Of a DNA stretch of 53,948 nt, positions 8,656-17,909 are shown piece after piece; within the stretch, counting starts at the first letter, position 1; each line of letters starts with the position of its first letter. Made by a program: the position numbers and the translations under genes. The DNA lies in NCBI GenBank assembly GCA_022571415.1, contig JACZXW010000006.1:1-53948 (forward strand), given 5' to 3'. The notes under the pieces were generated by a model that was not told the origin of the DNA, searched no databases, and worked only from the letters and a program-made list of their open reading frames with translations. This stretch comes from Pseudomonadota bacterium. Its GTDB lineage: Bacteria; Pseudomonadota; Gammaproteobacteria; Pseudomonadales; Azotimanducaceae.

Positions 8656-9131
8656 CAAAAACCCACGTAACAACAACGATCAATGGCGAAGTGACAGAAT
8701 TCCTGTGTGAACCCGGCGCGACGCTGCTGGCGGTTCTACGCAACGAATTACAATTAACCGGAACAAAAGAAGGCTGCGGCACTGGAGATTGTGGCGCCTG
8801 TTCCGTAACACTAAACGGCCGCCTGGTCTGTTCCTGCCTGGTGCTGGGGGTCGAAGCGGAAGGCGCGGAAATTGGCACGGTGGAAGGTATCGGCGGGATC
8901 GACAAACTTCATATCATCCAGGAAAAGTTTCTTGAACACGCCGCATTGCAATGCGGAATATGCACACCTGGACTGATCGTTTCGACAAAAGCCCTGCTTG
9001 CTGAAAATCCCGAACCAACAGAAAAAGAAGCCAGGTATTACCTGGCTGGAAACCTGTGCCGCTGCACAGGATACGACAAAATAATTCGTGCGGTAATGGA
9101 TTCGGCTGAGGCAATGAGAGGAGATGCGTAA
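8652..9131 (+). CDS. Molybdenum hydroxylase 2Fe-2S (small) subunit
   Basis: 159 residues with two 2Fe-2S clusters. The plant-ferredoxin-type cluster uses C42, C47, C50 and a downstream Cys in LVCSC (C60 or C62). The second, helical-domain cluster uses C101 and C104 (QCGICTPG) and C136 and C138 (LCRCTGY). It carries electrons between the molybdenum site and FAD. It overlaps the medium-subunit gene by 4 bases (ATGA) and is followed 2 bases later by the large subunit, so the three are co-translated. Confidence 0.95.
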   Translation: MTKTHVTTTINGEVTEFLCEPGATLLAVLRNELQLTGTKEGCGTGDCGACSVTLNGRLVCSCLVLGVEAEGAEIGTVEGIGGIDKLHIIQEKFLEHAALQCGICTPGLIVSTKALLAENPEPTEKEARYYLAGNLCRCTGYDKIIRAVMDSAEAMRGDA

Positions 9132-9133
9132 CC

Positions 9134-11386
9134 ATGAGTGAAGCGAGAGAGTACAAATATATCGGGCGCAGGACGATACGCCCGGACGGTTTCGACAAGG
9201 TGACAGGTCGCGCCAATTATGGCGCGGATCTGTCATTACCCGGCATGATCTGGGGGAAAATTTTACGCAGTCCTTATGCCCATGCTGTGATAAAAAGTAT
9301 TGACAGCAGTAAAGCAGAGGCACACCCGGATGTGATGGCGGTAGTGACCTACCAGGATTACCCTGCAGTTTCCTCTGGCGGATTTGAGCCGGGAGATGGA
9401 CCAACAGACCTGTGTGACCTGGCCAGGAATATTCTGGCTGATGACAAGGCCTTGTATCATGGCCATGCCATCGCGGCAATCGCAGCAAGAACCGAGGCCG
9501 CTGCAGAAGAGGCATTGTCACTCATCGATATTGACTATGAAGTCTTGCCGCCGGTCATGGATGTGGCTGATGCCATGCAACCAGGATCGCCGGTATTGCA
9601 CGAAGATTTGTTTACCAAGGGCCTGGCGGAGCAGCCGGAGAAAGCATCGAATATCGCCACCCGGATGGAACTCAAGAAAGGGGATATTGAAGCTGGCTTC
9701 GCGGCTGCAGAAGTTATCATCGAACGAGATTTCTATACACCGACAGTGCATCAGGGGTATATCGAACCCCATGCAACCACGGTGCGTTACGACGAAGACG
9801 GTCAGTCAATGATCTGGTGTTCGACCCAGGGTCATTTTGATGTTCGCGCCAGTACCGCCAAACTGCTGAGCATGGATCTGGGTAAACTCAAGGTTATCGC
9901 CAGCGAGATCGGCGGTGGATTTGGCGGAAAGACCACGGTTTATCTTGAGCCAGTGGCGCTGATGTTATCGAAAAAATCCGGCAGGCCGGTGAAGATGGTC
10001 ATGACCCGTGACGAAGTCTTTCGAGCATCAGGCCCCGGATCAGCGACCCGGAGCACAGTCAAGATAGGCGCGAAGAAGGACGGTACGATTACAGCCATGC
10101 AGGCCAAACTTTGCTTTGAAGCCGGGGCTTTCAAAGGCTCGCCGATGGGCCCCGGCTGCATGACCGTGTTCACCCCCTATGATGTTGAAAATATATACAT
10201 CGAAGGCTATGACGTTGTCGTGAACAAACCGAAAGTTGCTGCCTATCGGGCCCCCGGTGCTCCCCAGGCAGAATTCGCAGCTGAAATGGTCATCAATGAA
10301 CTGGCCGATGAACTGAATATCGACCCTATCGAGCTGCGCCTGCAAAACGCAGCGAAGGAGGGGACGCAAACTGTCTATGGACCAAAACTAAAGGCCGTAG
10401 GATTAGTGGAGTGCCTGGAAGCCGCGAAGAATTCCCCGCATTACAAACAAGCCCTGGCTGAGAACCAGGGCAGGGGCCTGGCGGCAGGATTCTGGTTCAA
10501 TATCGGTGGCCAGTCCAGCGTAATCATCAACATGAATCCGGATGGAACCGGAACCATCGTTGAGGGTAACCCGGATATTGGCGGTTCAAGGGCGTCGATG
10601 CAGCTCATGGCTGCCGAGGAACTGGGAATCGACGTCAGCAAATTGAATCCGATTGTGGCCGATACTGAACACGTTCCCTACAGCGCCACAACAGGTGGCA
10701 GCCGCACTACTTTTGCAACCGGCATGGCAGTGATTGAGGCAGCCCAGGACGTGGTCCGGCAAATGAAGGAACGGGCAGCTGCAGTCTGGAACGTAACTGT
10801 CGAACAGGTGGACTGGTCCGATGGCGTTGCGATCAATACAGCCGGTGAAGACAGGTTGACTGCTGCCGAAATCTGCCAGGGTGCCGACAGGACTGGTGGG
10901 CAGATCTCCGGCCGGGGAAATATCAATGCACGAGGCGCGGGACCCAGCTTCGCGGTTCATCTCTGTGATGTCGAGGTCGATATGGAGACCGGCAAGACTG
11001 CTGTGGTACGTTACACCGCGATCCAGGATGCAGGAAAAGCGATTCATCCGGGTTATGTGGAAGGCCAGTATCAGGGTGGCGCGGTACAGGGTATCGGCTG
11101 GGCCCTGAACGAGGAATATATCTATAACGAGGATGGCGTGATGGAGAACGCCGGATTCCTGGACTACCGGATTCCCCTTGCTTCTGATTTACCGATGATT
11201 GATACGATTATCGTAGAGGTGCCTAACGCTTTTCATCCGTTTGGCGTCAGAGGCGTGGGTGAAACCGGGATCGTTCCTCCGTTAGCAGCTGTAGCCACTG
11301 CAGTGAGCGATGCCATCGGGGTACGCATGACCAATCTGCCGTGTTCTCCGCCGCGAGTACTCAAGGCTATCCAGGATACGGCTTAA
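9134..11386 (+). CDS. Molybdenum hydroxylase molybdopterin (large) subunit, xanthine dehydrogenase family
   Basis: 750 residues, typical for the stand-alone large subunit. It binds the Mo-pterin cofactor and hydroxylates the substrate. Motifs include GGGFGGK (about 260-266), AYRAPGAPQ at 370-378 in the active-site loop, and GVGETG with catalytic Glu at 710. The loop lacks the Cys of form I CO dehydrogenase (AYxCSFR) and is also not the XDH AFRGFGGPQ form; it resembles loops of aromatic or 4-hydroxybenzoyl-CoA reductase-like and uncharacterised hydroxylases. The substrate is unknown. A MoaD-like gene follows 44 bases downstream. Confidence 0.93.
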   Translation: MSEAREYKYIGRRTIRPDGFDKVTGRANYGADLSLPGMIWGKILRSPYAHAVIKSIDSSKAEAHPDVMAVVTYQDYPAVSSGGFEPGDGPTDLCDLARNILADDKALYHGHAIAAIAARTEAAAEEALSLIDIDYEVLPPVMDVADAMQPGSPVLHEDLFTKGLAEQPEKASNIATRMELKKGDIEAGFAAAEVIIERDFYTPTVHQGYIEPHATTVRYDEDGQSMIWCSTQGHFDVRASTAKLLSMDLGKLKVIASEIGGGFGGKTTVYLEPVALMLSKKSGRPVKMVMTRDEVFRASGPGSATRSTVKIGAKKDGTITAMQAKLCFEAGAFKGSPMGPGCMTVFTPYDVENIYIEGYDVVVNKPKVAAYRAPGAPQAEFAAEMVINELADELNIDPIELRLQNAAKEGTQTVYGPKLKAVGLVECLEAAKNSPHYKQALAENQGRGLAAGFWFNIGGQSSVIINMNPDGTGTIVEGNPDIGGSRASMQLMAAEELGIDVSKLNPIVADTEHVPYSATTGGSRTTFATGMAVIEAAQDVVRQMKERAAAVWNVTVEQVDWSDGVAINTAGEDRLTAAEICQGADRTGGQISGRGNINARGAGPSFAVHLCDVEVDMETGKTAVVRYTAIQDAGKAIHPGYVEGQYQGGAVQGIGWALNEEYIYNEDGVMENAGFLDYRIPLASDLPMIDTIIVEVPNAFHPFGVRGVGETGIVPPLAAVATAVSDAIGVRMTNLPCSPPRVLKAIQDTA

Positions 11387-11430
11387 CCCCATGCTGTCTG
11401 AATTTCGTTAACCGCCGGTTCTCGATCAAC

Positions 11431-11673
11431 ATGGCAAACGTGATCTTCTCCAGTGAGTTGCAACGTCTTACCGGAGAAGAACACACCTGCGTGATTGCAA
11501 CGAATTATCGAGACCTTGTGGCTGAACTTCTCAACCGATATGAAAAACTGACCGAAGACGAAATTCTGAACATGGCGGTGTCTATAGATGGTGAAATCAT
11601 ACACGACCCTCTACTAGAAGCTGTCTCCCCAGAAAGCGAGGTACATTTCCTGTTCAGGATATCTGGCGGGTAG
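11431..11673 (+). CDS. moaD: MoaD/ThiS-like sulfur carrier protein
   Basis: 80 residues with a beta-grasp pattern (VIFSSELQRLTG at the start, AVSIDGEIIHDPLL, VHFLFRISGG at the end). The C-terminal Gly-Gly (79-80) is the adenylation and thiocarboxylation site of MoaD/ThiS proteins. The frame is open further upstream to 11341, but the ATG at 11431 gives the family length and avoids overlapping the large-subunit gene. Its place directly after a molybdenum enzyme supports a MoaD role (sulfur donor for molybdopterin synthase). No moaE lies beside it. It could also serve another sulfur-transfer pathway. Confidence 0.8.
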   Translation: MANVIFSSELQRLTGEEHTCVIATNYRDLVAELLNRYEKLTEDEILNMAVSIDGEIIHDPLLEAVSPESEVHFLFRISGG

Positions 11674-11684
11674 AACGGATACGT

Positions 11685-12698
11685 CTAAGTGTATCCTTCC
11701 GGATTTCGTTTTTGCCAGTTCCACGCATCGCGGCATATATCTTCGATGGATTTTTCTGCTTGCCAGTTCATTTCAGCCCTGGCAAGCGCAGGATCAGTAT
11801 AGCTCACTGGTATATCGCCGGGTCTGCGCGGACCCATGACGTGCGGCAGCGTTAAGTTGTTGGCGGTCTCGAAAGCTTTAATGACGTCCAGCACAGAGTA
11901 ACCGATACCAGTACCGACGTTGTAGGTTACAAGGCCCGGATTTTCTTTTAACTTTTCGATAGCCGCAAGATGCCCCTTAGCCAGATCGACGACATGAATA
12001 TAATCGCGAATACAGGTGCCATCAGGTGTTGCGTAGTCGTCACCGAACACGACAAGCTCATCTCGTTTACCAACCGCTACCTGGCTTATAAAAGGCAACA
12101 GGTTGTTGGGCGTATCAGAGGGATCTTCACCAATTTCACCACTTTCGTGTGCACCACCAGGGTTGAAATAGCGCAATATCACAACATTGAATTCCGGTCT
12201 GGCCTGAACCAGATCTTGCAAAATTTTCTCTATCATTATTTTTGTTCGACCGTACGGGTTAGCAGCATCAACAACCTGGCTGCCTTCACTGATAGGTACT
12301 TCATGTGGCTCACCATAGACGGTAGCCGAGGAACTGAACACAAGCCTGGTCACTCCTTCAGCTAGCATCGATTCACAAAGGTTTATCGTGGCTAAAATAT
12401 TGGTCTTATAGTAAGCCAGAGGCTCGCTGACCGATTCTTTCACGGCTTTTAGCCCTGCGAAATGAATGACAGCTTCAATTGCGCCGTCAGCTAAAATAGA
12501 CTGCATCCTGGTTGTGTGCAACAGATCTTCCTGGTAGAAGGCTACGCTCTTGTTTGTCAGTCCCTCCACCCTTCCAATCGCCTTAATTGAACTGTTACTT
12601 AAATTATCAACGACTGTGATATCGTGTCCAGCCTTGAGGAGCTCCACCGCAGTATGGGTGCCAATATAACCAGCGCCCCCGGTCAGTAAAATCTTCAT
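11685..12698 (-). CDS. galE: UDP-glucose 4-epimerase GalE
   Basis: 337 residues, almost the length of E. coli GalE (338). It interconverts UDP-glucose and UDP-galactose. The NAD-binding GGAGYIGTHT is at 7-16; the catalytic set S124, Y149 and K153 (YGRTK) has the same numbering as E. coli. RYFNPGGAHESGEIGEDP and the DGTCIRDYIHV block are typical. The start overlaps the upstream HAD gene by 4 bases, and lpxA lies before that, so it probably supplies sugar nucleotides for envelope polysaccharide. Confidence 0.96.
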   Translation of the reverse strand: MKILLTGGAGYIGTHTAVELLKAGHDITVVDNLSNSSIKAIGRVEGLTNKSVAFYQEDLLHTTRMQSILADGAIEAVIHFAGLKAVKESVSEPLAYYKTNILATINLCESMLAEGVTRLVFSSSATVYGEPHEVPISEGSQVVDAANPYGRTKIMIEKILQDLVQARPEFNVVILRYFNPGGAHESGEIGEDPSDTPNNLLPFISQVAVGKRDELVVFGDDYATPDGTCIRDYIHVVDLAKGHLAAIEKLKENPGLVTYNVGTGIGYSVLDVIKAFETANNLTLPHVMGPRRPGDIPVSYTDPALARAEMNWQAEKSIEDICRDAWNWQKRNPEGYT

Positions 12699-13345
12699 CT
12701 CAAGATCATGCCAAGTTCGACCTCGAGGTCATCGAGAGCCTGTTTTGCATCCAGCACTTTGATGGTAGTCATACCGAGTTTCCGGGCGGGTTTCAGGTTA
12801 ATGCCAAGGTCGTCCAGGAAAATTGCCTCGGAAGGTTCGATCTCCAGTTCGCGACAGGCGAGCTTGTAGATCTCGGGATCAGGTTTTCGGATGCCTACTT
12901 TGCTGGACTCGATGACCACATGAAACAAGTCCATCACTTCACCTATGCGTGCGGCTTTATCAGGGTCGCCCGTCATGGAAGGACCTTCTTCGTTGCTGAT
13001 ATTATTCGTTATGCAGCCGATCTTCCGGTCATATCTTATTATTCGCAGTGCTTTTACCATCTCTTGCCGCAGCTCACCTGACAGAAGAGCCAACACTTTC
13101 GCGCCGCTCACTTCCTGGCCTTGGGCGCAAGCCTCCTCGGCGAACTTAACATCGAATTCACTAACGCTTATCCGGCTGCTCTCAAGCTGTGCCCAGGCGT
13201 TCGTCTCGGGATTGGTTGCGTTGATGGAGCGGATGAAATTTTCCGGGAGTCCAGTCGATTTTTCGAAACGATTAAACGCTTCAAACGGACTCGTCGTAAT
13301 AACACCTCCAAAATCCCACAATACCGCCTTGATCATCCCGAGCAC
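12695..13345 (-). CDS. HAD-like hydrolase, subfamily IA
   Basis: 216 residues. HAD motifs are WDFGGV (nucleophile Asp), CITNN (motif II), KVGIRKPDPEIY (motif III lysine) and FLDDLGINLKPARKLGM (motif IV). The residue two after the nucleophile is Gly rather than Asp, as in the YihX/soluble-epoxide-hydrolase phosphatase branch. The likely substrate is a small phosphoester. A GTG at 13345 or an ATG three codons later can be the start. It lies between lpxA and galE and overlaps galE by 4 bases. Confidence 0.87.
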   Translation of the reverse strand: MLGMIKAVLWDFGGVITTSPFEAFNRFEKSTGLPENFIRSINATNPETNAWAQLESSRISVSEFDVKFAEEACAQGQEVSGAKVLALLSGELRQEMVKALRIIRYDRKIGCITNNISNEEGPSMTGDPDKAARIGEVMDLFHVVIESSKVGIRKPDPEIYKLACRELEIEPSEAIFLDDLGINLKPARKLGMTTIKVLDAKQALDDLEVELGMILR

Positions 13346-13399
13346 CTATATTTTCGAGTCGCAACTATACCTTACAGGATGAAACTCGCATATTGGCCG

Positions 13400-14209
13400 C
13401 TAGCTCACGTTGATCTCGAATGTTGCAGACTCCGGACGCGCCAGGCCGCGCTGAGATGAATTGATCGCCTCTATCATCAGGGCAATACTGGGTGAATCCG
13501 GGAATTCGTCTTCCACCTCTGACACTGCCGCTTCAAGTCTCAATTCGCGCATAAACAGGATGCGGAATGCCTTACGAACCTCGGTGATCTCTTCCGTACT
13601 GTAACCGGCTCGCTCCATACCGATCTTGTTGATGACACGCATGTGTGCGGGAGCACCATCGGCGATGGTAAATGGCAAGACATCCTGGACGACTTTACAC
13701 ATTCCTCCCACCATGGCAGCAGTCCCGACATGACAGAACTGGTGAATAGCCGATAAGCCACCGATATTCGCATAGTCCCCGATAATGACATGACCACCGA
13801 GGGTTGCGCTGTGGCTCATCACGACGTGGTCTCCCACAGTACAGTTGTGCGCGACATGGGAATGGGCAAGCAGCGCGCAATCGTTACCCACTGTTGATTT
13901 GCTGCCTTCTTCCGTGCCGCTATGAATACTGACAAACTCGCGGATAATGTTGCGATCGCCAATCTCAGTATAGGTGATCGTATTGGCAATATGCTTGAGA
14001 TCCTGTGACTGGATGCCTAAGGTCACGAAGGGGTAAATATCACAGTCCTCCCCGATAACGGTATAGGGTTCCACCACCACATGGGAACGTAACCGCGTGT
14101 TGGCGCCTATTTTCGTATTTGCAGCAACGGTACAGAAAGGACCGATCACGCAGTTATCTCCAATTTCTGCACGGTCATGTACGACGGCATGCTTGTTTAC
14201 CTGAATCAT
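13400..14209 (-). CDS. lpxA: Acyl-ACP-UDP-N-acetylglucosamine O-acyltransferase LpxA
   Basis: 269 residues from the ATG at 14209, which has an AAGGAAG ribosome site; a longer frame reaches 14248. The left-handed beta-helix hexapeptide repeats run through about residue 190. SHVAHNCTVG contains H121, equivalent to catalytic H125 of E. coli LpxA, and HQFCHVGTAAMVGG is the acyl-chain pocket region. It adds the first 3-hydroxyacyl chain in lipid A synthesis. It is not next to lpxD, fabZ or lpxB as usual, so it may be a relocated gene or a second copy. It is divergent from fabA-fabB. Confidence 0.9.
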   Translation of the reverse strand: MIQVNKHAVVHDRAEIGDNCVIGPFCTVAANTKIGANTRLRSHVVVEPYTVIGEDCDIYPFVTLGIQSQDLKHIANTITYTEIGDRNIIREFVSIHSGTEEGSKSTVGNDCALLAHSHVAHNCTVGDHVVMSHSATLGGHVIIGDYANIGGLSAIHQFCHVGTAAMVGGMCKVVQDVLPFTIADGAPAHMRVINKIGMERAGYSTEEITEVRKAFRILFMRELRLEAAVSEVEDEFPDSPSIALMIEAINSSQRGLARPESATFEINVS

Positions 14210-14334
14210 GCTCACTTCCTTATTTGCTTTAGCTAAAAGAGACGCCACATTCGTGATTTAATGTCACTTTGACACCCCTGGAGCTGGCAAAGTTCCGCCT
14301 GGATTACCTGGGTTGGAGACGCAAACGATTGTGC

Positions 14335-14379
14335 ACGAGCTCTGCTCGTTCGCCCCAGGCGCTTTTGCAATGATATAAT
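14335..14379 (+). promoter_or_regulatory. Extended -10 promoter for fabA with an upstream inverted repeat
   Basis: TGATATAAT (14371-14379) is an exact extended -10 element (TG-N-TATAAT); no good -35 box lies 16-18 bases before it, as expected for such promoters. Transcription would start near 14386. At 14335-14349 ACGAGC and GCTCGT form an inverted repeat around a TCT centre, 21 bases before the TG, a plausible operator for a fatty-acid regulator. It is not an obvious FabR or FadR consensus. Confidence 0.5.
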
Positions 14380-14445
14380 TTTGACTAATCAATTTCATGG
14401 GCGGCGTTGATCTTGTCTAAACACAGGCAGATCAGTCCATTATTT

Positions 14446-15015
14446 ATGCAGAAAAAACGAGTTGAACCACCTCCGCCAGATCGATCCCTGATTGATAAAC
14501 ACAGCTTTACCAGGGAAGAACTGCTCGATTGTGCAACGGGCCGATTGTTCGGTGCAGGGCGTGCACATCTACCCATTGGTAAGATGCTGATGGTTGACAG
14601 AATTACCGATATCAATGAAACCGGGGGTATCAAGGGCAAGGGTAGAATTCTGGCTGAGATGGATATCAATCCCGACTTGTGGTTTTTCAAGTGCCACTTT
14701 ATAGATGACCCCGTTATGCCCGGGTGCCTTGGCCTTGATGCGCTGTGGCAACTGGTTGGTTTCTTCCTGGCCTGGAAGGGAAACTGGGGTCTGGGACGAG
14801 CCCTCGGGTGTGGCAAGGTCAGTTTCAAGGGACAGGTATTGCCAAGCGCAAAACTATTGCAATATGAGATTGATCTCACCCGTGTTCGCGAGGGGAAATT
14901 AGTATTGGCTGTTGCCGATTGCAGGGTACTGGTGGACCAAAAACAGATTTATACTGCCAGGGATGTAAAAGTGGGTTTGTTCACTTCAATAGATGACTTC
15001 CAGGGGAGCCAATGA
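14446..15015 (+). CDS. fabA: 3-hydroxydecanoyl-ACP dehydratase/isomerase FabA
   Basis: 189 residues from the ATG at 14446, against 172 in E. coli; a TTG at 14407 would give 202. It dehydrates 3-hydroxyacyl-ACP and isomerises trans-2- to cis-3-decenoyl-ACP. Catalytic H84 ([13 protein letters not shown]) and D98 (LGLDALWQL) match E. coli H70 and D84. The N-terminal extension [14 protein letters not shown] is proline- and charge-rich. It overlaps fabB by 4 bases. An extended -10 promoter lies 60 bases upstream; no good ribosome site precedes either start. Confidence 0.94.
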   Translation: MQKKRVEPPPPDRSLIDKHSFTREELLDCATGRLFGAGRAHLPIGKMLMVDRITDINETGGIKGKGRILAEMDINPDLWFFKCHFIDDPVMPGCLGLDALWQLVGFFLAWKGNWGLGRALGCGKVSFKGQVLPSAKLLQYEIDLTRVREGKLVLAVADCRVLVDQKQIYTARDVKVGLFTSIDDFQGSQ

Positions 15016-16226
15016 AAAGAGCTGTCATAACAGGAATGGGTCTGGTTTCGCCCCTCGGAAATGATACGGTGGAGACTTTGGACTCCCTCAAAGAGACTCG
15101 TTCCGGAATCCGTTTCCAGGAGGAGTACAAGGAGCTTGGCCTCAGGTGCCACGTTGCGGGCAGTATCCAGATCGATGTGGAAGCCCGTATTGAACGAAAA
15201 TTACGCCGTTTTATGGGTGATGCCGCCGCCTTTTCCTATATATCATTGGTTGAAGCCATTGCTGATGCAGGGCTTGCAGATTCCGATGTTTCCAGTGTCC
15301 GTACCGGACTGGTGGCAGGCTCGGGAGGGGCGTCGTCTTCGAACCTGGTTGAAGCCGCGGATATATTACGGGCAAAAGGTCTGAGACGAATCGGTCCATA
15401 CCGCGTAACGCGGACCATGAGTTCAACGGTTTCAGCTTGTCTATCGACGGCTTTTTCGATCAAAGGTGTCAATTATTCGATTACCTCTGCCTGCTCCACC
15501 AGTGCACATTGCATCGGGCATGCGGCAGAACTGATTCAGCTGGGGAAACAGGATATCGTCTTTGCAGGTGGCGGGGAGGAAGAGCACTGGAGCATGACGT
15601 CCCTGTTTGATGCCATGGGCGCGCTCTCAACAGCAAGAAATGACCAGCCGGATAAAGCATCCCGGGCTTATGACCAGGATCGTGACGGATTTGTTATTGC
15701 CGGTGGTGGTGGTTTTCTTGTCGTAGAAGAACTTGAACATGCCAGGGCTCGCGGCGTAAAAATCTATGCTGAATTGGTTGGTTACGGCGCGACCTCAGAT
15801 GGCCACGACATGGTTGCCCCCTCGGGCGAGGGGGGAGAACGCGCGATGCAACTTGCCCTGTCGACGGTTGAAGGCTCCATTGATTACATCAATGCGCACG
15901 GCACCAGTACTCCGGCCGGTGACCCGCCCGAAATTGCCGCCATTGATCGTGTATTCGGCAATGACGTGCCTAAAATAAGCTCTACAAAATCTCTGTCAGG
16001 ACACTCGCTCGGCGCTGCAGGCGTGCACGAGGCGATCTATTCATTGCTGATGCTGGACAATGATTTTATATGCGCCTCTGCCAACGTCGAAAACCTTGAT
16101 CCGGAATTCGAACACGCACCAATCGTGACGAACCGAATCGACAATGCCGGTCTTAGAACGGTGATGACAAACAGCTTTGGATTTGGCGGCACCAACGCCG
16201 TTCTGGTTTTTCAGAAGCTGGACTAA
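15012..16226 (+). CDS. fabB: 3-oxoacyl-ACP synthase I FabB
   Basis: 404 residues, as in E. coli FabB (406). It is the condensing enzyme that elongates cis-3-decenoyl-ACP made by FabA. Catalytic triad: C161 ([12 protein letters not shown]), H296 ([11 protein letters not shown]) and H331 ([12 protein letters not shown]), with K326. The C-terminal [14 protein letters not shown] is typical. The ATGA overlap with fabA couples them. Its stop overlaps the convergent oxidoreductase gene by 4 bases. Confidence 0.96.
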   Translation: MKRAVITGMGLVSPLGNDTVETLDSLKETRSGIRFQEEYKELGLRCHVAGSIQIDVEARIERKLRRFMGDAAAFSYISLVEAIADAGLADSDVSSVRTGLVAGSGGASSSNLVEAADILRAKGLRRIGPYRVTRTMSSTVSACLSTAFSIKGVNYSITSACSTSAHCIGHAAELIQLGKQDIVFAGGGEEEHWSMTSLFDAMGALSTARNDQPDKASRAYDQDRDGFVIAGGGGFLVVEELEHARARGVKIYAELVGYGATSDGHDMVAPSGEGGERAMQLALSTVEGSIDYINAHGTSTPAGDPPEIAAIDRVFGNDVPKISSTKSLSGHSLGAAGVHEAIYSLLMLDNDFICASANVENLDPEFEHAPIVTNRIDNAGLRTVMTNSFGFGGTNAVLVFQKLD

Positions 16227-17794
16227 ACCCTTCTTAGAATTTCCCTTGCGGCATTGTGACCCGGGATGCCGCTGACGCCTCCGCCGGGATGGGTCCCCGC
16301 GCCGCAGAGAAACAGGTTGTCTATCTCAGTCTGGTATTGGCCGCTTCCCAGCATTGGCCTTGCAGAAAACAATTGATCCAGGCTCAGGCGACCATGGAAT
16401 ATGTCACCGCCAATCAGACCGAACTTTTTCTCCAGGTCCCAAGGCGAATGGATCTGCATGGAGATGATGCTTTCCCTGAAGTTAGGTGCATGCTGCGTCA
16501 CCAGGTCGATAATGTCCGCCGCCGCATCATATCGATGCTGATCCCAGTCTGACCTGAGACCGGGATCAAATTGCTGACAAAAAAGACTGGCAACATGTTT
16601 TCCCGCCGGGGCTAATGTTTCATCGATGATGCTGGGTATTAACATTTCAACGATGGGTTGTTTTGACCAGCCATATTTGCGTGCATCGAGATAGGCCTGA
16701 TCCATGTAGTCAAGTGAAGGCGCCATGATGATGCCACCTTCCAGGCAACGCGGCGTGATCCGGTGTTTGAACTCAGGCAACGCATCCAAAGCTACGTTCA
16801 TTCGAAAAGTTCCGCTCTGACATTTGTAGCGGGTGAAATGTTCTATGGTCTCAGCGCGCAAAGCCTGCTCCGGCAGCAGATCCAAATAGAGTAGCTTGGG
16901 GTTGACATTTGCGACGATCAGGTCGGCCGTAAACGACCTACCATCCTCCAGGATTACCCGGGTTACTTTTTTACTGGATGCCTCCAGCCTGGCAACCGCA
17001 CTACCTGTCAGGATGCTGACCTGCAGGGATTCTGCTTCCCGTGCCATTGCCTGGGTGATGGCACCCATACCGCCTATGGCATGGCCCCACAAGCCAGTTT
17101 TCCCGTTTACTTCACCCACGACATGGTGCAGGAGAACGTAGGCAGAGCCCGGTGTATAAGGGCTCGCATAGTGACCGACGATGGCATCAAAACCCAGCAG
17201 CGCCTTGATCGGATCTGACTCGAATTCATCATCGAGTAGCTCACCGGCAGACACGGAAAACAGCTTAAGCAGGAATCTTTTCTGATTTCCATCTAGACCA
17301 TTGAAAGCCCGGCTTAACCGGAAAAGAGGCAACAGATCTGAAAATCCGCCGCCATCAAGTCTGGGCGGAGTCATCAGCATGATGTCCTTGATGACGGGTA
17401 CCACGCCTTCCAGTTTGCGGTAATAGTTCGCAAGGGCGCCTACATCCTTACCGGAAAATCTGGCTACTTCCTCAGCCATTTGTGTTCTGTCCGGATAAGA
17501 AACAAAACCATCTCCGTCGGGTAAGGGTAGGTAGTTGTTTGTACTTCTTTCCAGAATCTTCAACCCATGGGATTTTAGGTTGAGATCACTGATGACCCTG
17601 GGGTGTAGCAGACCCACCGTGTAGCTCGCTGTTGAATTTCTAAAGCCGGGATGGAATTCCTCGGTGACCGCGGCTCCGCCGACAATATCTCGTTTCTCCA
17701 GAATGGTGACATCCATTCCCGCTCTGGCAAGATAGCAGGCACAGACGAGACCGTTGTGACCTCCGCCGACAATAATGACCTTTTTTGAAGACAT
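16223..17794 (-). CDS. FAD-dependent NAD(P)/FAD oxidoreductase, PYROXD2/phytoene desaturase-like
   Basis: 523 residues. The N-terminal dinucleotide-binding motif [18 protein letters not shown] (9-26) is followed by the [16 protein letters not shown] acidic-end motif. [18 protein letters not shown] lies in the middle and [18 protein letters not shown] at the C-terminus closes the FAD site, as in CrtI and PYROXD2 families. No carotenoid genes are nearby, so a PYROXD2-like oxidoreductase of unknown substrate is the better label. It stands alone between fabB and the divergent MATE gene. Confidence 0.88.
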   Translation of the reverse strand: MSSKKVIIVGGGHNGLVCACYLARAGMDVTILEKRDIVGGAAVTEEFHPGFRNSTASYTVGLLHPRVISDLNLKSHGLKILERSTNNYLPLPDGDGFVSYPDRTQMAEEVARFSGKDVGALANYYRKLEGVVPVIKDIMLMTPPRLDGGGFSDLLPLFRLSRAFNGLDGNQKRFLLKLFSVSAGELLDDEFESDPIKALLGFDAIVGHYASPYTPGSAYVLLHHVVGEVNGKTGLWGHAIGGMGAITQAMAREAESLQVSILTGSAVARLEASSKKVTRVILEDGRSFTADLIVANVNPKLLYLDLLPEQALRAETIEHFTRYKCQSGTFRMNVALDALPEFKHRITPRCLEGGIIMAPSLDYMDQAYLDARKYGWSKQPIVEMLIPSIIDETLAPAGKHVASLFCQQFDPGLRSDWDQHRYDAAADIIDLVTQHAPNFRESIISMQIHSPWDLEKKFGLIGGDIFHGRLSLDQLFSARPMLGSGQYQTEIDNLFLCGAGTHPGGGVSGIPGHNAAREILRRV

Positions 17795-17909
17795 ATCTGG
17801 ACTTGCTATTTTGACCTAACGAGGGAGTTAGTGTATCTTAATGTGCCTCTACTCTCTAACTTCTGGCAACATTCCCATAACCGGTTGCCGCATCCCAGGC
17901 AATAAATAA

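Noticed and set aside
8811-9521. A 236-codon open frame on the minus strand
   Set aside because: It lies wholly opposite the 2Fe-2S and molybdopterin subunit genes, whose motifs are intact; its translation has no recognisable domain.
7780-11386. Aerobic CO dehydrogenase operon coxMSL
   Set aside because: Gene order fits, but the large-subunit loop is AYRAPGAPQ and lacks the AYxCSFR motif of true CO dehydrogenase.
16223-17794. Carotenoid phytoene desaturase
   Set aside because: No crtB, crtE or other carotenoid gene is near; the protein fits the wider PYROXD2-like family better.
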